Of a stretch of 64,000 bases of DNA, positions 22,785-33,866 are shown piece after piece (the first letter of the stretch is position 1; the number at the start of each line of letters is the position of its first letter). The position numbers and the translations under genes were made by a program. The notes beneath the pieces are model-generated. The model saw only the letters and a program-made list of their open reading frames with translations, had not been told where the DNA came from and made no database searches. This DNA is from Thamnidium elegans (taxonomy: Eukaryota > Mucoromycota > Mucoromycetes > Mucorales > Mucoraceae), in contig JAIXMG010000041.1 of NCBI GenBank assembly GCA_025201345.1, positions 119,887-183,886 of the forward strand, given 5' to 3'.

Positions 22785-24425
22785 TTATTTTTTATTTTTA
22801 ATAAAACTTGAAATAAATGATGGCTTCATATATTCCTTTACGACTGCTTTCTTTGTTCTGGCATTATATTTTTCTGGGAAACTCTTTACTTCCTCCTACA
22901 AAGGGACGTTAATAAAAAGGAACCAATCAATTATATGTATTTATACATACCAGGACAAAGTTCAGACACTCCATAGCTCTTGGGAGACTAATTAACTCAG
23001 ATTCAGACTCGGGGAGTCTGAACTTTCTTAATGTCACGGGCAAATAAACTCCCTCTTCGACAAGCGTCATCCTCATAAGGGAACAAACAAAACCTGAGTA
23101 TATGATGTTAGAAGAGTTTGGTATTAATATGAGTAAAAAAAAAGGCCGATACCCTCACACAACAAGCCTAAAGCAACCGGGGATTCAATGCCCATCGTTG
23201 CTTGGATGTCAATTGAACATTTCATGTGTTTGCATAATTTGACGGAATCGTCTTCAACTTGGTATTTGCTGACTTTGCCGGGTTTTTTCAGCTCTACAAA
23301 AAACAAGAAAATTTCTCGTTTACGATCTTTGTAACCCAGCATAAAGTCAGCTTTCTTTTTAAAAGGAACGTTTAAGTTCGGGGCATCACTTCTAATATAA
23401 TACAGCAATTAGTCCATAGAAATATGTATATCTCAAGTGATAAAGGCAGGTTTACATACCCCGAACAAACAAAATCTTTGTTGCAAGATTTTAAAATAGC
23501 TTCTCTAAGTAGTGGTTTGAGATATCGATCAAAGAATATATCTTCGGATCGTTCACTACATTCGATTGCTAAAGAAGAGACGAACTCCAAACAAGCGGCC
23601 TTTACATTTACATCCAACTCTGAGGCTGGCTCAAAGGTAAATGTTGAGATATCAACATCATCATTGTCGAGTGTCTAATTAATAAATTTCAATGTTAGGG
23701 AAAAGTTTTTTTTTTTAGAAGTTAATAATTTACATCAGACACTTTTTTTAAGTACAACATGCATTCATCTGATATTTTTGGTATTGAAATTTCTTTGTAC
23801 GCGAATGCATACAGTACTTCCTTTGTTTGTTTTACATACGAAGTGATACAGGAATTAGTATCCCACCTATTGATAGGGAATATGTACGAAAGCGATCTAT
23901 TATACGTTATCATAGGTTAGACACACGACAAATTCGCTTTTGGACTTTAGTATAATCTTACAAAACACGTATAGAGTTTACATTTCCCGTTTTTTCAACG
24001 GCCTGGATGTTTTGATCTCTGAATTTTAAAAACAATTTAGTAACGTTGGTGTCACCTAAAGTCAACTATTTCTATAAGTTAGTATATCTTGTGTTGTATA
24101 GTAACTAAGTTTTGATATCTAAAAATACCCAGCTATTTGGGACCCATTTTTTTTCTCCAGGACCAGAGAAGTAATCAATTTTTTTGGTGCGTTTAATTTC
24201 CAAATCGGATATGGATGATTGAGAGGACTCAGATTCAGAGTTAGTAACTATCAGTAAAAAAAAAAAAAAAAAAAATTGATTAAGGAATTGAGTGCTTTTA
24301 AATGAATTTTCCATAGAATAATCGCGTAAGTTACCCTCCTCAAAAGCTCTCTTTTTGAAATTTAAATAAGCATTAAGCTCAGCGCGATTAGAATCTTCGA
24401 TCAAATTAGTGGTGTTCTCTGACAT
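22785..24425 (-). CDS. Unrecognised protein with a PD-(D/E)XK nuclease-like core
   Basis: About seven exons join in phase on the minus strand from ATG 24425 (MSENTTNLIEDSN) to TAA 22785. Landmarks are a Ser/Glu-rich N-terminal part, KRTKKIDYFSGPGEKKWVPN, LTLGDTNVTKLFLKFRDQNI, SLSYIFPINRWDTNSCITSY, a segment ending CLEFVSSLAIECSERS, then NVPFKKKADFMLGYKDRKRE and FLFFVELKKPGKVSKY, and a C-terminal part LLCEGFVCSLMRMTLVEEGV. The spacing of an Asp in a beta-strand (ADFMLGY) followed about 15 residues later by E-L-K on a hydrophobic strand (FLFFVELKK) matches the PD-(D/E)XK signature D...(D/E)-x-K. I cannot name a described family. The open, correctly spliced frame argues that the gene is functional. 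It sits in an otherwise gene-poor, repeat-bearing 8-kb region, like many lineage-specific genes. The nuclease role is inference only. Confidence 0.72.
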
Positions 24426-24733
24426 TTTGTAAGGAAATAAAGTAAAAACGATAAAATTAAAAAGAGCGAACAATTCAGATTGTAACGAGTTACAACGTCA
24501 CTCATTTATTTAACCAATCAGAAGCCATTTTCCCAATATGATTTTATGCCTATAATGATTTCTTTATGCAAGATGACTCTTTCCTTTGAATGCTCTATGA
24601 TCCGAGCAATTTTTATATAAATACGCTTAGCATTTTTATGACAATAAAGAACAATTATTTTTTACTCTATAAATTTAACAGCCCCTCTATAGCAAATACA
24701 TATTACACAGGTTGTTGTTTTTTCACAGAAAAC

Positions 24734-25044
24734 AGTGGTATAAGTCTTGAAGAATCTGAAATATCTGCGATATCAAAAGACCTACTGGTTCATCACATAC
24801 CGCCTTCAGCTTTGAGTCTCGATAATCCATCAAATCCACAAAAGAAGAAACGATTCTTGCATCAAGTGATAGTTTAACTGCTGATAATCAAACCAAAGCT
24901 GATAGAATTATGATAGCAAAACTTGGATGTTGGGTTCCACTTATTTATAATCGTGGGAATCAACAATATGGAGTAATCATGCACACACATTTATCAGCAC
25001 TCGAAAACCTAGACGGCAAAAGTCATAGATCTTGTATATCTCAG

Positions 25045-25047
<3 letters not shown>
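24734..25047 (+). pseudogene. Coding-like fragment, probably a gene remnant
   Basis: Two overlapping plus-strand frames read like protein: SGISLEESEISAISKDLLVH through PSALSLDNPSNPQKKKR, then after a frame change SLTADNQTKADRIMIAKLGC, WVPLIYNRGNQQYGVIMHTH and LSALENLDGKSHRSCISQN. The second frame runs straight into a T32 tract at 25048. No start codon, upstream exon or family was recognised. A decayed member of a lineage-specific gene family is plausible. An intact gene with an intron at the frame change cannot be excluded. Confidence 0.35.
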
Positions 25048-25080
<33 letters not shown>

Positions 25081-26769
25081 GCAGTGAGTTTCAAACTGAT
25101 GTTTTTCAGCAAGCCAAGAGATATACATATAAAATCAACATACTTAATATAGTAATGGCGTTTATGCACACTGTAGCTCTGCTCACAGGTGTATTTTAAG
25201 AACAAGATAATGACCATATGGATTACAAAGATAAAAAGGGATAAAGTATTAACTAACCAACAGTAATCTTCACTTTTTCTCATCCTGAAATATTCTAGCC
25301 CAGCTTTTTTCTTCTTTCAGGAGATTCTTGTTAGGGCATGTATGCAAGTAGAATCCTATTCTTAGAAAAAAAGAGAGGAGAGAGAGACGTTTATTCAATA
25401 AGAAGATTATATTATGACTTTAAATAAAACGAAATTTCGGTTCCCATGGTTACCAATAGTTAACTATTTCCACACAAAAAGAAAACACAAGTTATTTTTT
25501 TTTTCTCGTAGCAATGTGAACAACAAACAAACGTGCGTGTACCTTTTTAACGAATACACAAAAGCCACACAAAGATCCGTAAAAAAAACAATACGCGCAT
25601 CGCCGTTTGGTCGTCGGAGCGCTCTTAAATTAGGCGAATTCTCCATTTATGCAATCGAATCTAAAAGTTATGTAGTCTTTATCGTTCGTATAATTTTAAG
25701 ATATTTATTAAAACAAAGTCATGCATAGATGAGTTACATGTTTGTTTAATTTTTTTTGACGATGTTCAACATACAAGTAATCATTTTGGCTCTAAAGTGA
25801 CAGTGTAACAAAAAGATTTTTAATTTCAAATTATACTGGTACTATTATCCCCCCCCCTTTTTTTAAAAAAAGTGAGAACGCACAAAATAGTGATTGTATA
25901 AAAAAAAAAAAACGGATAGCGAATCATATTAACAGACGTCTTTTCATGTGAAATTTCATAGGCGGTGATTTCGGCATAGACATGCGCTTGTTCGGACCTC
26001 TTTTTTCCAATAGTCAAAGTAATCTTCTTCGTTTGACAAAAAAAAAAAAACTAAAAATAAAGACAACAGTGGCGTAAAAGAATACGAGGCTTTAACATGA
26101 GTATTATTACGTTTTCTCGTTGCAGAAAAAAAAAAACGTGCTGAAACATAGTGATTGGTTTTCTTTAAACATATTACATTTTACTTCTATATATAGTACA
26201 TTGTAATATATAGATAAATTACCTGTTTGATTTATTCTCTTGTTTAACTAAAAAAAAAAAAAGTATACCTTTAAAAATAGGTATTATGTCATGTTTTTCT
26301 ATTAAGCGAGATTAAAGAGAGACATGTTTATTCCTTGAAAGCCGACTGGCTAAAATAGAGAAAGTTGGTTTTAGTGTCCTGTAACATATTTGCTGCGACG
26401 CCGACATTTTTGTTTTAAGACTCAACTGTGCAAGTGTCTCTACCCACAAGACATGCAGCATTTTCTGATTTTATTTGGGGCTATTCCCCTCGCCTAGTTT
26501 GGTGAAACAGTCAACTGTGGCTAAAATCTTGCCTACATGGTGTAACTTTTTATTAAAAATAGAAAGTTTTATTATTATTATTATTATTCTAATAATTAAG
26601 GTATATGTACACATGTGGATAAAAAATATAAAACTTTCTATCAATAAATACGACATAAAAGAAGAGAGCACATATAGAAGGCATAATAAGTTGTACATAA
26701 AGAGAAAGAGAGAAAGAGAGAAGGAGTAGTGGTAATAGGATGGTATACGTAATATAAAAAAAAAAAGTA
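25048..26769. other. Gene-poor region with homopolymer tracts
   Basis: It opens with a T32 run (25048-25079). Several open frames of about 100 codons (such as 25414-25728) show low-complexity or basic composition and no recognisable domain. A C9T7A7 stretch lies near 25849-25871 and AT trinucleotide repeats near 26571-26588. The right end is the 3' flank of the kinase gene. No gene is supported. Confidence 0.5.
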
Positions 26770-28073
26770 TTACTTTCTCCGTGTGATAGTGCATACAGGT
26801 TGTACACCGTCAGTATGTTTATGAGTGGTACCATCATGTTGATCAATTAAATTTTGACAAAGAGGTATAGATTGAACCCATGGATCATTGAGTAATTGTT
26901 CTGAAGTGATACGTGTATCAGGATTAGGATCTAACATACGACTTAATACTCTACGCTCATTTAGAGTAAATGTTTTAAAAAGATCAAATGTTTGATTTTT
27001 TTCAACAGCGCGGATATAACCACAATAAGAAGAATCAGATTTCTTTGCCTTGTGCCAAGCAAGACCGCCAAGCCAAATACAATAGAAAACTATTCCCGCA
27101 GACCAAACATCTGAAGCGGCTCCCCAATATTCTTTTTGTTCAAATGCCTCAGGCGAAATATAAGGTTCAGATCCAACTAGACCCCGACTCTGTCGTCCTT
27201 TAGATTCCCAAGGAAATCGGTAGACATCAGATACACCGAAATCAGTAATCTTGAGTTTACCATCCATTGTAAGTAATAAATTTTCTGGTTTAATATCTCT
27301 ATGAGCAACACCCATTGAATGAAGATAAGCTAAACCTTGAAGCATTTGTTTGAAACAGCATGCCTTTTCTATTAAAGTCATACGTTCAGCCATGATACTT
27401 GTAAATAAATCACCACCGGGACACTAATAAATAAATTTTTGTCAGTTATTTATTTATTATTTATTATTGGGTTACTTACATATTCCATAACTGTACAATA
27501 TCTCTTTTTGTCATCTAAAACTAGATCAATTGTTTCAACAATATTTGGATGAGTAAATGTAGAAGAAATACAAAATTCACTGGTTAATTTCTTCATATAT
27601 TCTTTTTGTGTTTCTTGCTTTTGTTTTTTTCGAAATTGTTTAATAGCATATAATTTTTCTGATCTACCATCTTCACCAAGTTTGCGTAACACCATGACTA
27701 CTGCAGTTGTACCTTGACCCAATCTTCTATAACATTCACCATATTCTTTTAAACTTGCAGTTTCTGCGCGATGACGTCTAGGAGCTGATATAGATGATTG
27801 ACGTGAAAGATTGTTTGCAGCTTGTTCTTCTGTTGCATGCATAATTATATTATTACTTTTGGTTATGTTGATTTGTTTGTCGTTAATTGATGAAATGGAA
27901 GAATTACATGATGAGGTAGTGGAGCTATTTTGACTCATATTAATCATATTAGAGGCTACAAGGTTGCTTTGTTTGGATAAATCAGTTGCAATCATAGAGC
28001 CTGCTCGGTTGTCTGGAAGCCAAATATCTCCGGGTGATAATCTATGAACAGTAGGGGAAAATGGTGATGACAT
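26770..28073 (-). CDS. Ser/Thr protein kinase of the fungal Hal/Npr (Hrk1-Sat4) subfamily
   Basis: These fungus-specific kinases regulate plasma-membrane transporters and ion homeostasis. Two exons: 28073-about 27480 (MSSPFSPTVHRLSPGD, a Ser/Asn-rich N-terminal region, then the start of the kinase domain) and about 27425-26770. The glycine loop is LGQGTTAVVM, followed by the AIKQF lysine, HRDIKPENLLL, DFGVSDV and GSEPYISPE in place of the usual APE. Then come DVWSAGIVFYCIWLGGLAWH and LDPNPDTRIT. The DFGVSDV-to-SEPYISPE segment and the WHKAKKSD stretch are typical of the Hal5/Sat4 group. It ends with a short basic tail. Length is about 415 residues. The upstream flank is rich in A and G runs. 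Confidence 0.9.
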
Positions 28074-28617
28074 TAATAAGTAAAAAAAAAAAAGAGAGAA
28101 GAAGAATAAAGTAATAAAAAAAAAAAAAAAAAAAAAAAGAGAGAAAACTTTAATATTATATAGGAGAGAGGGGGGGGGGGGACAGGACTTGTCACGCAAG
28201 TGCTTAAAAAAAAAAAACTTTATTAAGCTATAATAATAAAAAATAAAATGCCTCAAAAAGAGCAAAAAATATATATGAAAGAGTGGCTTATATCCAATAG
28301 CAGAAACGACTCCAGATTTGTAGAAATAATTATTATGTGACACCCTAAATTCCGCTGCTCTCCGTTTTAACTGTGATAGAATAGATTTAATTTCTAAATT
28401 GGAAATTTGAATTGTAATAAAGTTATATATCTCAGGAATTAATTTTATATAGTAATGTAGTATTACACTAGAATTGATAATCACTTGTTTCATCAATAAT
28501 ATAAATAGTAATAAATAATACATCATTTATTAAGGAATTAACCATGTTTGTAAAAAAAATATTATATTTATTGAGTTGTGCTACTTTATTGTACATTAAA
28601 AAGTCCCATGAATATGT
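28074..28617. other. Kinase promoter region and vps26 3' flank
   Basis: AT-rich with A20-class runs and a G12 run near 28169-28181. An open minus-strand frame extends upstream of the kinase ATG but is low-complexity (Phe/Ile/Leu-rich) and is not supported as coding. Confidence 0.5.
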
Positions 28618-29933
28618 TCATTCTTCACTAACATCAGGTGGATAACCATCGTCAACTTATATTGATTAGTTAGTATTACGTATTAAAGCATACAACATTA
28701 TATACTTTACTTTTTCTTCGAAACATTGTTATCTCTTGTTGCTTAAAATAACGTCTATTTTCTTCATCAATTAACACTAAATTTAGATAGTATCTTATCG
28801 AAAATTTCTTGTTTATATCTCGAAATGTAGGTCCTAATTCAAACCCACCGAGAAATAATCGAATAGGTATTGTCTCCCCCTTAACAGGAGCTCCATCCAT
28901 AATTTCAAACTTGGTAATATTCTCACTTTCATTATACAAATTAGGTACTGTTATTGTCTTATTAATATTATAATAATAATATCTATATATATATCTATTA
29001 ATCTTACGCGAGCCTGTTGTTTCACGCCGTATAATTGATAACTCCATCGTTTTAATCTTGATTCGTACTAGTAAAAAATAAATTTTCCCGACAATTACAT
29101 CTTTCAAATGGTACCTGAAAATAAATAAATTAGGTGAGTTAATATTTGGGTTTTAAATACATTCAACTGCTACTTACTTTGACTTATTGTATTCAAAATC
29201 AATATGTAAACAATCTTCAATACCTACTTCCATCTTGATAGAATTATTTACTTCAATAGGCATCTTGTACGAGTTAACCCAAATATCTCTTTCTCTCACT
29301 ATATCAGCTATTCTTCTAGCAATTCGAATACAAACAAAGTATCTTAATCTAACATTAATTCCATTATAACACTCGTATTGTTTCTCTACATTTTTAAATT
29401 CAAAATCAAATGATGTAGTCTGTACAAGTTCTCCAGGTGACGCTACCTCTTGAGACAAGCTTAAAAATTGAAATGATTTACTCTTTTCGCAAAACAAGTC
29501 TAAAAAAAAAACAAATGATCATGAGTTTGATATATATATAAAAAAAAAGTAATCGTATGCGTTTTACCAATACTACCGATAAACTCTACTCTGATACCAT
29601 AGTGTTCGATTTTTTTCCCACCTCTTAATTTTACGATAATCTAAACTTTTCGTTATAAAGACGCGTTTTTTTTTTGCGTATGTACATATTATTTCTTATA
29701 CCTTTCCAACAACGTTTTCACCATCAAGATAAATCGGATACCGTTCACGTCTATCCTTTTCTACTCGAGTATCAATATGCTTTCTTTGTTCTTCGTCCTG
29801 AAACAAAACTTCAATATCAACTGGTGTCGATATACCAAATAAACTCTAAATAATAAAAAAAAAACGGTAAATTTATTAGTTTAGTTTTTTTTTTGTTCAA
29901 CTCTTTTGTAAAATTACCTCCATGAGCAATGAT
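28618..29933 (-). CDS. vps26: Retromer subunit Vps26
   Basis: Vps26 is the arrestin-fold subunit of retromer, which recycles receptors from endosomes to the Golgi or plasma membrane. Multiple short exons starting at ATG 29933 (ME, then SLFGISTPVDIEVLFQDEEQ). Matching family segments: DRRERYPIYLDGENVVGK, KLRGGKKIEHYGIRVEFIG, FQFLSLSQEVASPGEL, FDFEFKNVEKQYECYNGINV, LRYFVCIRI, LSIIRRETTGS, ITKFEIMDGAPVKGETIPIR and LFLGGFELGPTFRDINKKFS. The end is YFKQQEITMFRRK, then a last small exon DDGYPPDVSEE. The first coding exon has just six bases. An intron interrupts TTGS|LPNLYNESE. Nothing is missing relative to the family. It is divergent from the methyltransferase gene, about 250 bp between starts. 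Confidence 0.95.
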
Positions 29934-30184
29934 GAAACCAAATGAAAGAGGCCGGTTCTTTAGAGAATAACAAATCGCGCATAAACATAAACATTTTATT
30001 CAAGGACCGAAATAGTCTTTTGGTATCTTGTTATAACACCTTGATAATAAACGTCAAATCATGACATCGATCAAAAAGCTTTTTTTTTGACAAGGACTGT
30101 GTTTTAAAGACGATCTATTATGAAAAACTTTTTTTTTTTTTTTTTTCTTGTTGATTGTTGTCACCATTTTCAAGTTTGAATACG

Positions 30185-31745
30185 ATGGACATTCATATAT
30201 TATTTCATGTACCTTCAGGTATGAATAAAGAAAAAAAAAAATGGGCGCAGGCTTATTCTTGTAATATACATATATAAAATGGGCTAAAAAAAATAAATAA
30301 TAAATAATAAAAAGGCCTCGAGTTCATTGCGGTCAAGGACATTGAAGCCTCTTTAAGCCATGACACTATTCTCAAGAACACAAAATATAGCTGGGAAACA
30401 AAGACAGGCAGAATTCACTTGCACTGTACCGTAAATAATTTACATCAATTAAAAGACTATATTGTGAATAGAGTTCAGTTGCTTTGTATTTACAATGTGA
30501 CACTGGTTGCATCGGAGTTGGTCATACCTGCTGACATATTTGCAGAAATACAACCAACGTATGACTTTATCATAAATCAGTCTAAGCGAGCTTTATGGTC
30601 AAGTGTGGTTGATGAAAAGAATGATGATGTGACATTTAGAGCTACGTTTAAAAAAGAGCATGTCAAACATAAAGCGCCTAGTCAAAGTATGGCTGGCTGT
30701 GTTGGCTTTGGCTTTCATACTGCATCTCCATTTGAAAATTGGAAAATTAAAATGACAGACTATCAATATAATATTATTGGATTACTTTATCAAACAAACG
30801 ATCCAACTATTTTATCTCGTTTTTCAAATCATTCTAACAAAGATGCCGTCATATTGCTTTTAGGCGTTGAGTTGCCTTTGAAGGATCAAAAACAAAGAAA
30901 CAGGATTTACTTTGGTAGAACTAGTTTGAATCCTGCGATTGCGTATTGTTTGGTTAAATTGGCAGATCCTAAACCAGGTCAATTAGTATTAGACATGTGC
31001 TGTGGTACGGGAACTATCCCAATTGAAGGTGATTGAATTCTTTGTGACATCATACGCATGAATATTACTAAACGTACTTTTCTTTTGCTGTTGTATAAAC
31101 ACCCTATTTAGGCGCTTCTTTATACAAGGATGTATTTTGGTTGGGTGCAGAGATAAAAGCAAATACTTTAACTGAAAAAGCACAAGGAAATCTTTTGCAT
31201 TGTAATATTAAAAACGTTGATCTTATGCTTGGTGATGGAAGAAAAATGTGTTATCGACCTGGTGTCATTGATTCTATTGTTTCGGGTAAGTATACAACAT
31301 TTGTATTCCCTCCTCCTTTTTTTTTATTTTTATTTACCTGGTAACCATTATTTCTGATTTTAAGATTGGCCATGGGGAATCCGAGAAAACTCATATGCTC
31401 AGATTAAAGCAGTACAGTGACAAATGAGCAGATTTTTTTTTAAAAAAAACAACTCATTTTTATTAACTCAACTTATGTAATTAGATGTATCCGAAATTTA
31501 TGAAGCAAATGTGGATTGCATTAAAAACATATGGAAAGGCTTATATTGTTACTCAAGGCCATAAAATCATGACTTATGTATTAAAATACGATTGGTGCGA
31601 TAGTATGTGGAATACAGAGGAAATTATTCCCATAGGCATTGGTGGATTAGAAGTTTATTTGTACATCTTATCAAAGAAGCCAAATCCATCCTATGTTCCA
31701 CAGGATATTTATAACGATGTCTATCCGTTATCTCTGAAAGCTTAA
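30185..31745 (+). CDS. THUMP-domain RNA guanine-N2-methyltransferase (Trm14/THUMPD2-3 type)
   Basis: These enzymes methylate a guanine N2 in tRNA or snRNA using S-adenosylmethionine. Exon 1 encodes MDIHILFHVPSG, followed by LEFIAVKDIEASL. The THUMP-like half runs to about residue 140, then ASPFENWKIKMTDYQYNIIG, FGRTSLNPAIAYCLVKLADP, the SAM-binding motif I LVLDMCCGTGTIPIEG, then WLGAEIKANTLTEKA and a DGRKM acidic loop. The catalytic motif IV is DWPWG (family D-x-P-[WFY]-G) in a short exon near 31366. The last exon (MYPKFMKQMWIALKTYGKAY onward) finishes the Rossmann fold at TAA 31745. About five exons. Choice between THUMPD2- and THUMPD3-like orthologues cannot be made by eye. Confidence 0.88.
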
Positions 31746-32540
31746 ATCAATTTATATTTTCATATATAAAAAAATTATAAGCCTTTTTTCACTTTCCGAA
31801 AAATAAAAAAAAAGTCCCTTCTATGTATTCATATAAATTTAACTACCAGAATGTTTGGGGGATTCATTGTTGATGTCCCGTAGTAACCATAATATTTATT
31901 CTTGTCAGTTCTCAAGCGTCGTTTTATAAAAAGTAAAAAAAAGTAGTCTAAAATATTTTCCAAAGTTATAATACGCAGATAACTATTAAAAACAGTAGGC
32001 ACAGCAAAGTATTGTGATACAAATGTTACTCTAACATGTACTAGCCTATTAAAAAAAAAAACCGTTCCTGTGAGTAAATCAAAAATGCTCTCCAAAACTC
32101 CGTGGTGGTTATTTTGCAAAGGTATACAATGATTACCCGTGTGATGAAGAGAAATGAAAAGATCACAATTTTTTTAAAGGGTAATTGCATATCCTCTTTA
32201 CTCACTTTCTATGATCGAGCCCTTATTTCAATTCATTTAGCAGTGATCATGTCCCCCCCCCCAATAATGGATCCATCTACCTATCCTTTTTGCTTTCTCT
32301 TCTTATTCATCTTCTGCGTATATACAAAGAACTCGCACTATGGTACATACTTTAAAAAAGGTACCTCTAACCTCTAATCCACGTTCTCTTTCTTTATTCC
32401 CCCTTTTTTCAAGCCAATTCTTTTATAAGGTAGTGTCGATGTATACAATTAGCCTAAAATTACAATCTTTTTATTACATTTTTTACCCACCACTGTGGGA
32501 GGGAGATCTGGAAAACAATTACAATTTTAAATCCCCTACT
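31746..32540. other. Intergenic stretch between convergent genes
   Basis: Holds the 3' flanks of the methyltransferase and gluconokinase genes. A minus-strand frame (32119-31829) reads VLESIFDLLTGT then RLVHVRVTFVSQYF and could be debris of an old gene, but no family or splice structure supports it. Confidence 0.4.
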
Positions 32541-33168
32541 CTATAAAGAGGCGGGTAAATAACCTCTCTCGACGGCAGCACAAATGATATGTTCAGCTTC
32601 AATATCAGGAGTAGGAATAATATCAGCAATAATAACGGCCTCTTCTTCTTCCTTTGGTTCTTCTAAAATATCTAATTGTGATTGAAGCATAGATGCAGGC
32701 ATAAAGTGGCCTTGACGACTTTGAATTCTCTTTAATAAAAGTTCTTGACTGCCCTTTAAGTAAACAAAGACCACAGTTCCAATATCAGTAGGTACTTGAC
32801 GTAAAATATCTCGATAGACTTTTTTGAGAGATGAACAAGTTACGACAACTACTCGATTTTTGGATTGTAAATCAAGATCTTTTACTTCTAAAGCCTTTTT
32901 TGTAAGATGGTCACGGATTTCACGAAGCCAAGGCCAACGATCATCGTCTTGTAAAGGGTATCCTGTGTAATACCCATTAATTTTAAGATCTTTCTAACTT
33001 TATTTTTTTTTCTGTTGTACCTGCTGCCATTTTATCTACATTGGATTGAGGATGAAGCGAATCACCTTCGATATATTCACACCCCAAAGCTTTTTGCATT
33101 TCTTCTGCCACACTACTCTTACCACATCCGGCTGTACCCATAAGTACAAAAATAGGAACTGCTGTCAT
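32541..33168 (-). CDS. Gluconokinase
   Basis: Phosphorylates D-gluconate to 6-phosphogluconate with ATP, feeding the pentose-phosphate pathway in the cytosol. Two exons, 33168-33021 and 32962-32541, join in phase to give 189 residues, the usual size. Seen: Walker A LMGTAGCGKSSVAEEM, YIEGDSLHPQSNVDKMAAG, the YPLQDDDRWPWL motif across the exon junction (family PL-x-D-x-DRWPWL), VVTCSSLKK, FVYLKGSQELLLKRI, and QGHFMPASMLQSQLDILEEP. The C-terminus carries a run of acidic residues before VIIADIIPTPD. Clearly intact. Confidence 0.95.
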
Positions 33169-33866
33169 TATTATTTTATATACTTCTTTATATATATTTT
33201 AAAAGAAAGAGAGAATAAAGAAGAAAAAAAAAAGAAAAAAAAAAAAGGGAAAATATATACCATCTTTTCCCAAACACCCCATCTGTCTGACTTTAGACTA
33301 TCTTTCCCGTTTCTAATAAAGTTTATTCCCGACATCCTACATTGTTTTTCTTAGGGTTGTTTGAATTCCTTTATACATCGTATATTCACATTTAATTCGC
33401 AATTTAAAATTATCTAAAGTACTTTACAATAGTAATTTTGGAGTTGTATAAGGCTCATGAAGGAATACAAAAAGAAAAAAAAATTGGCACGAATACTAAG
33501 GTATCCATCATTATTTGTTAGATGATATTCAACTATAAAGTCAATAAAGGGAAGTAGACTCGTTATAAAAGATATAGAAACGAAGTTCAAATATATTGCT
33601 TCTCTTGTCAAATGAAACAAAAAAATGATTAAGGGCTGGCCCCTGATTAAAATCCAATTGAGTGTTTATGAGCTATGCTTGAGAAACTTATTGAGGATAA
33701 AGGATTACTCATAAAGATATCAAGTTTTAGCTGATAAATAATGGTCTTTGTTGATGAAGGTATGCTTTATTCAGAGTTATGGCAATGTCAATATTACATG
33801 TTACAACGACAGTATCTTCCCATTAAAATTATATATTTATTAATCATCATTAGCTAATACAATTAT
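33169..33866. other. Gluconokinase promoter and MFSD1-like 3' flank
   Basis: A/T-rich; A runs near 33222-33247 lie directly upstream of gluconokinase. No gene was found. Confidence 0.5.

Noticed and set aside
25414..25728. 104-codon plus-strand frame (and a 60-codon antisense frame) as genes
   Set aside because: Basic, low-complexity composition with no domain, partner exon or promoter evidence.
27450..28526. Extended 358-codon frame upstream of the Hal-type kinase start
   Set aside because: The part upstream of MSSPFSPT is Phe/Leu/Ile/Tyr-rich translation of A/T runs; the Met at 28073 gives a normal N-terminus.
31829..32119. 96-codon minus-strand frame downstream of the methyltransferase gene
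   Set aside because: The reading passes through a T-rich stretch that would have to be coding, and no family was recognised; the intergenic setting between two convergent stops makes debris more likely.
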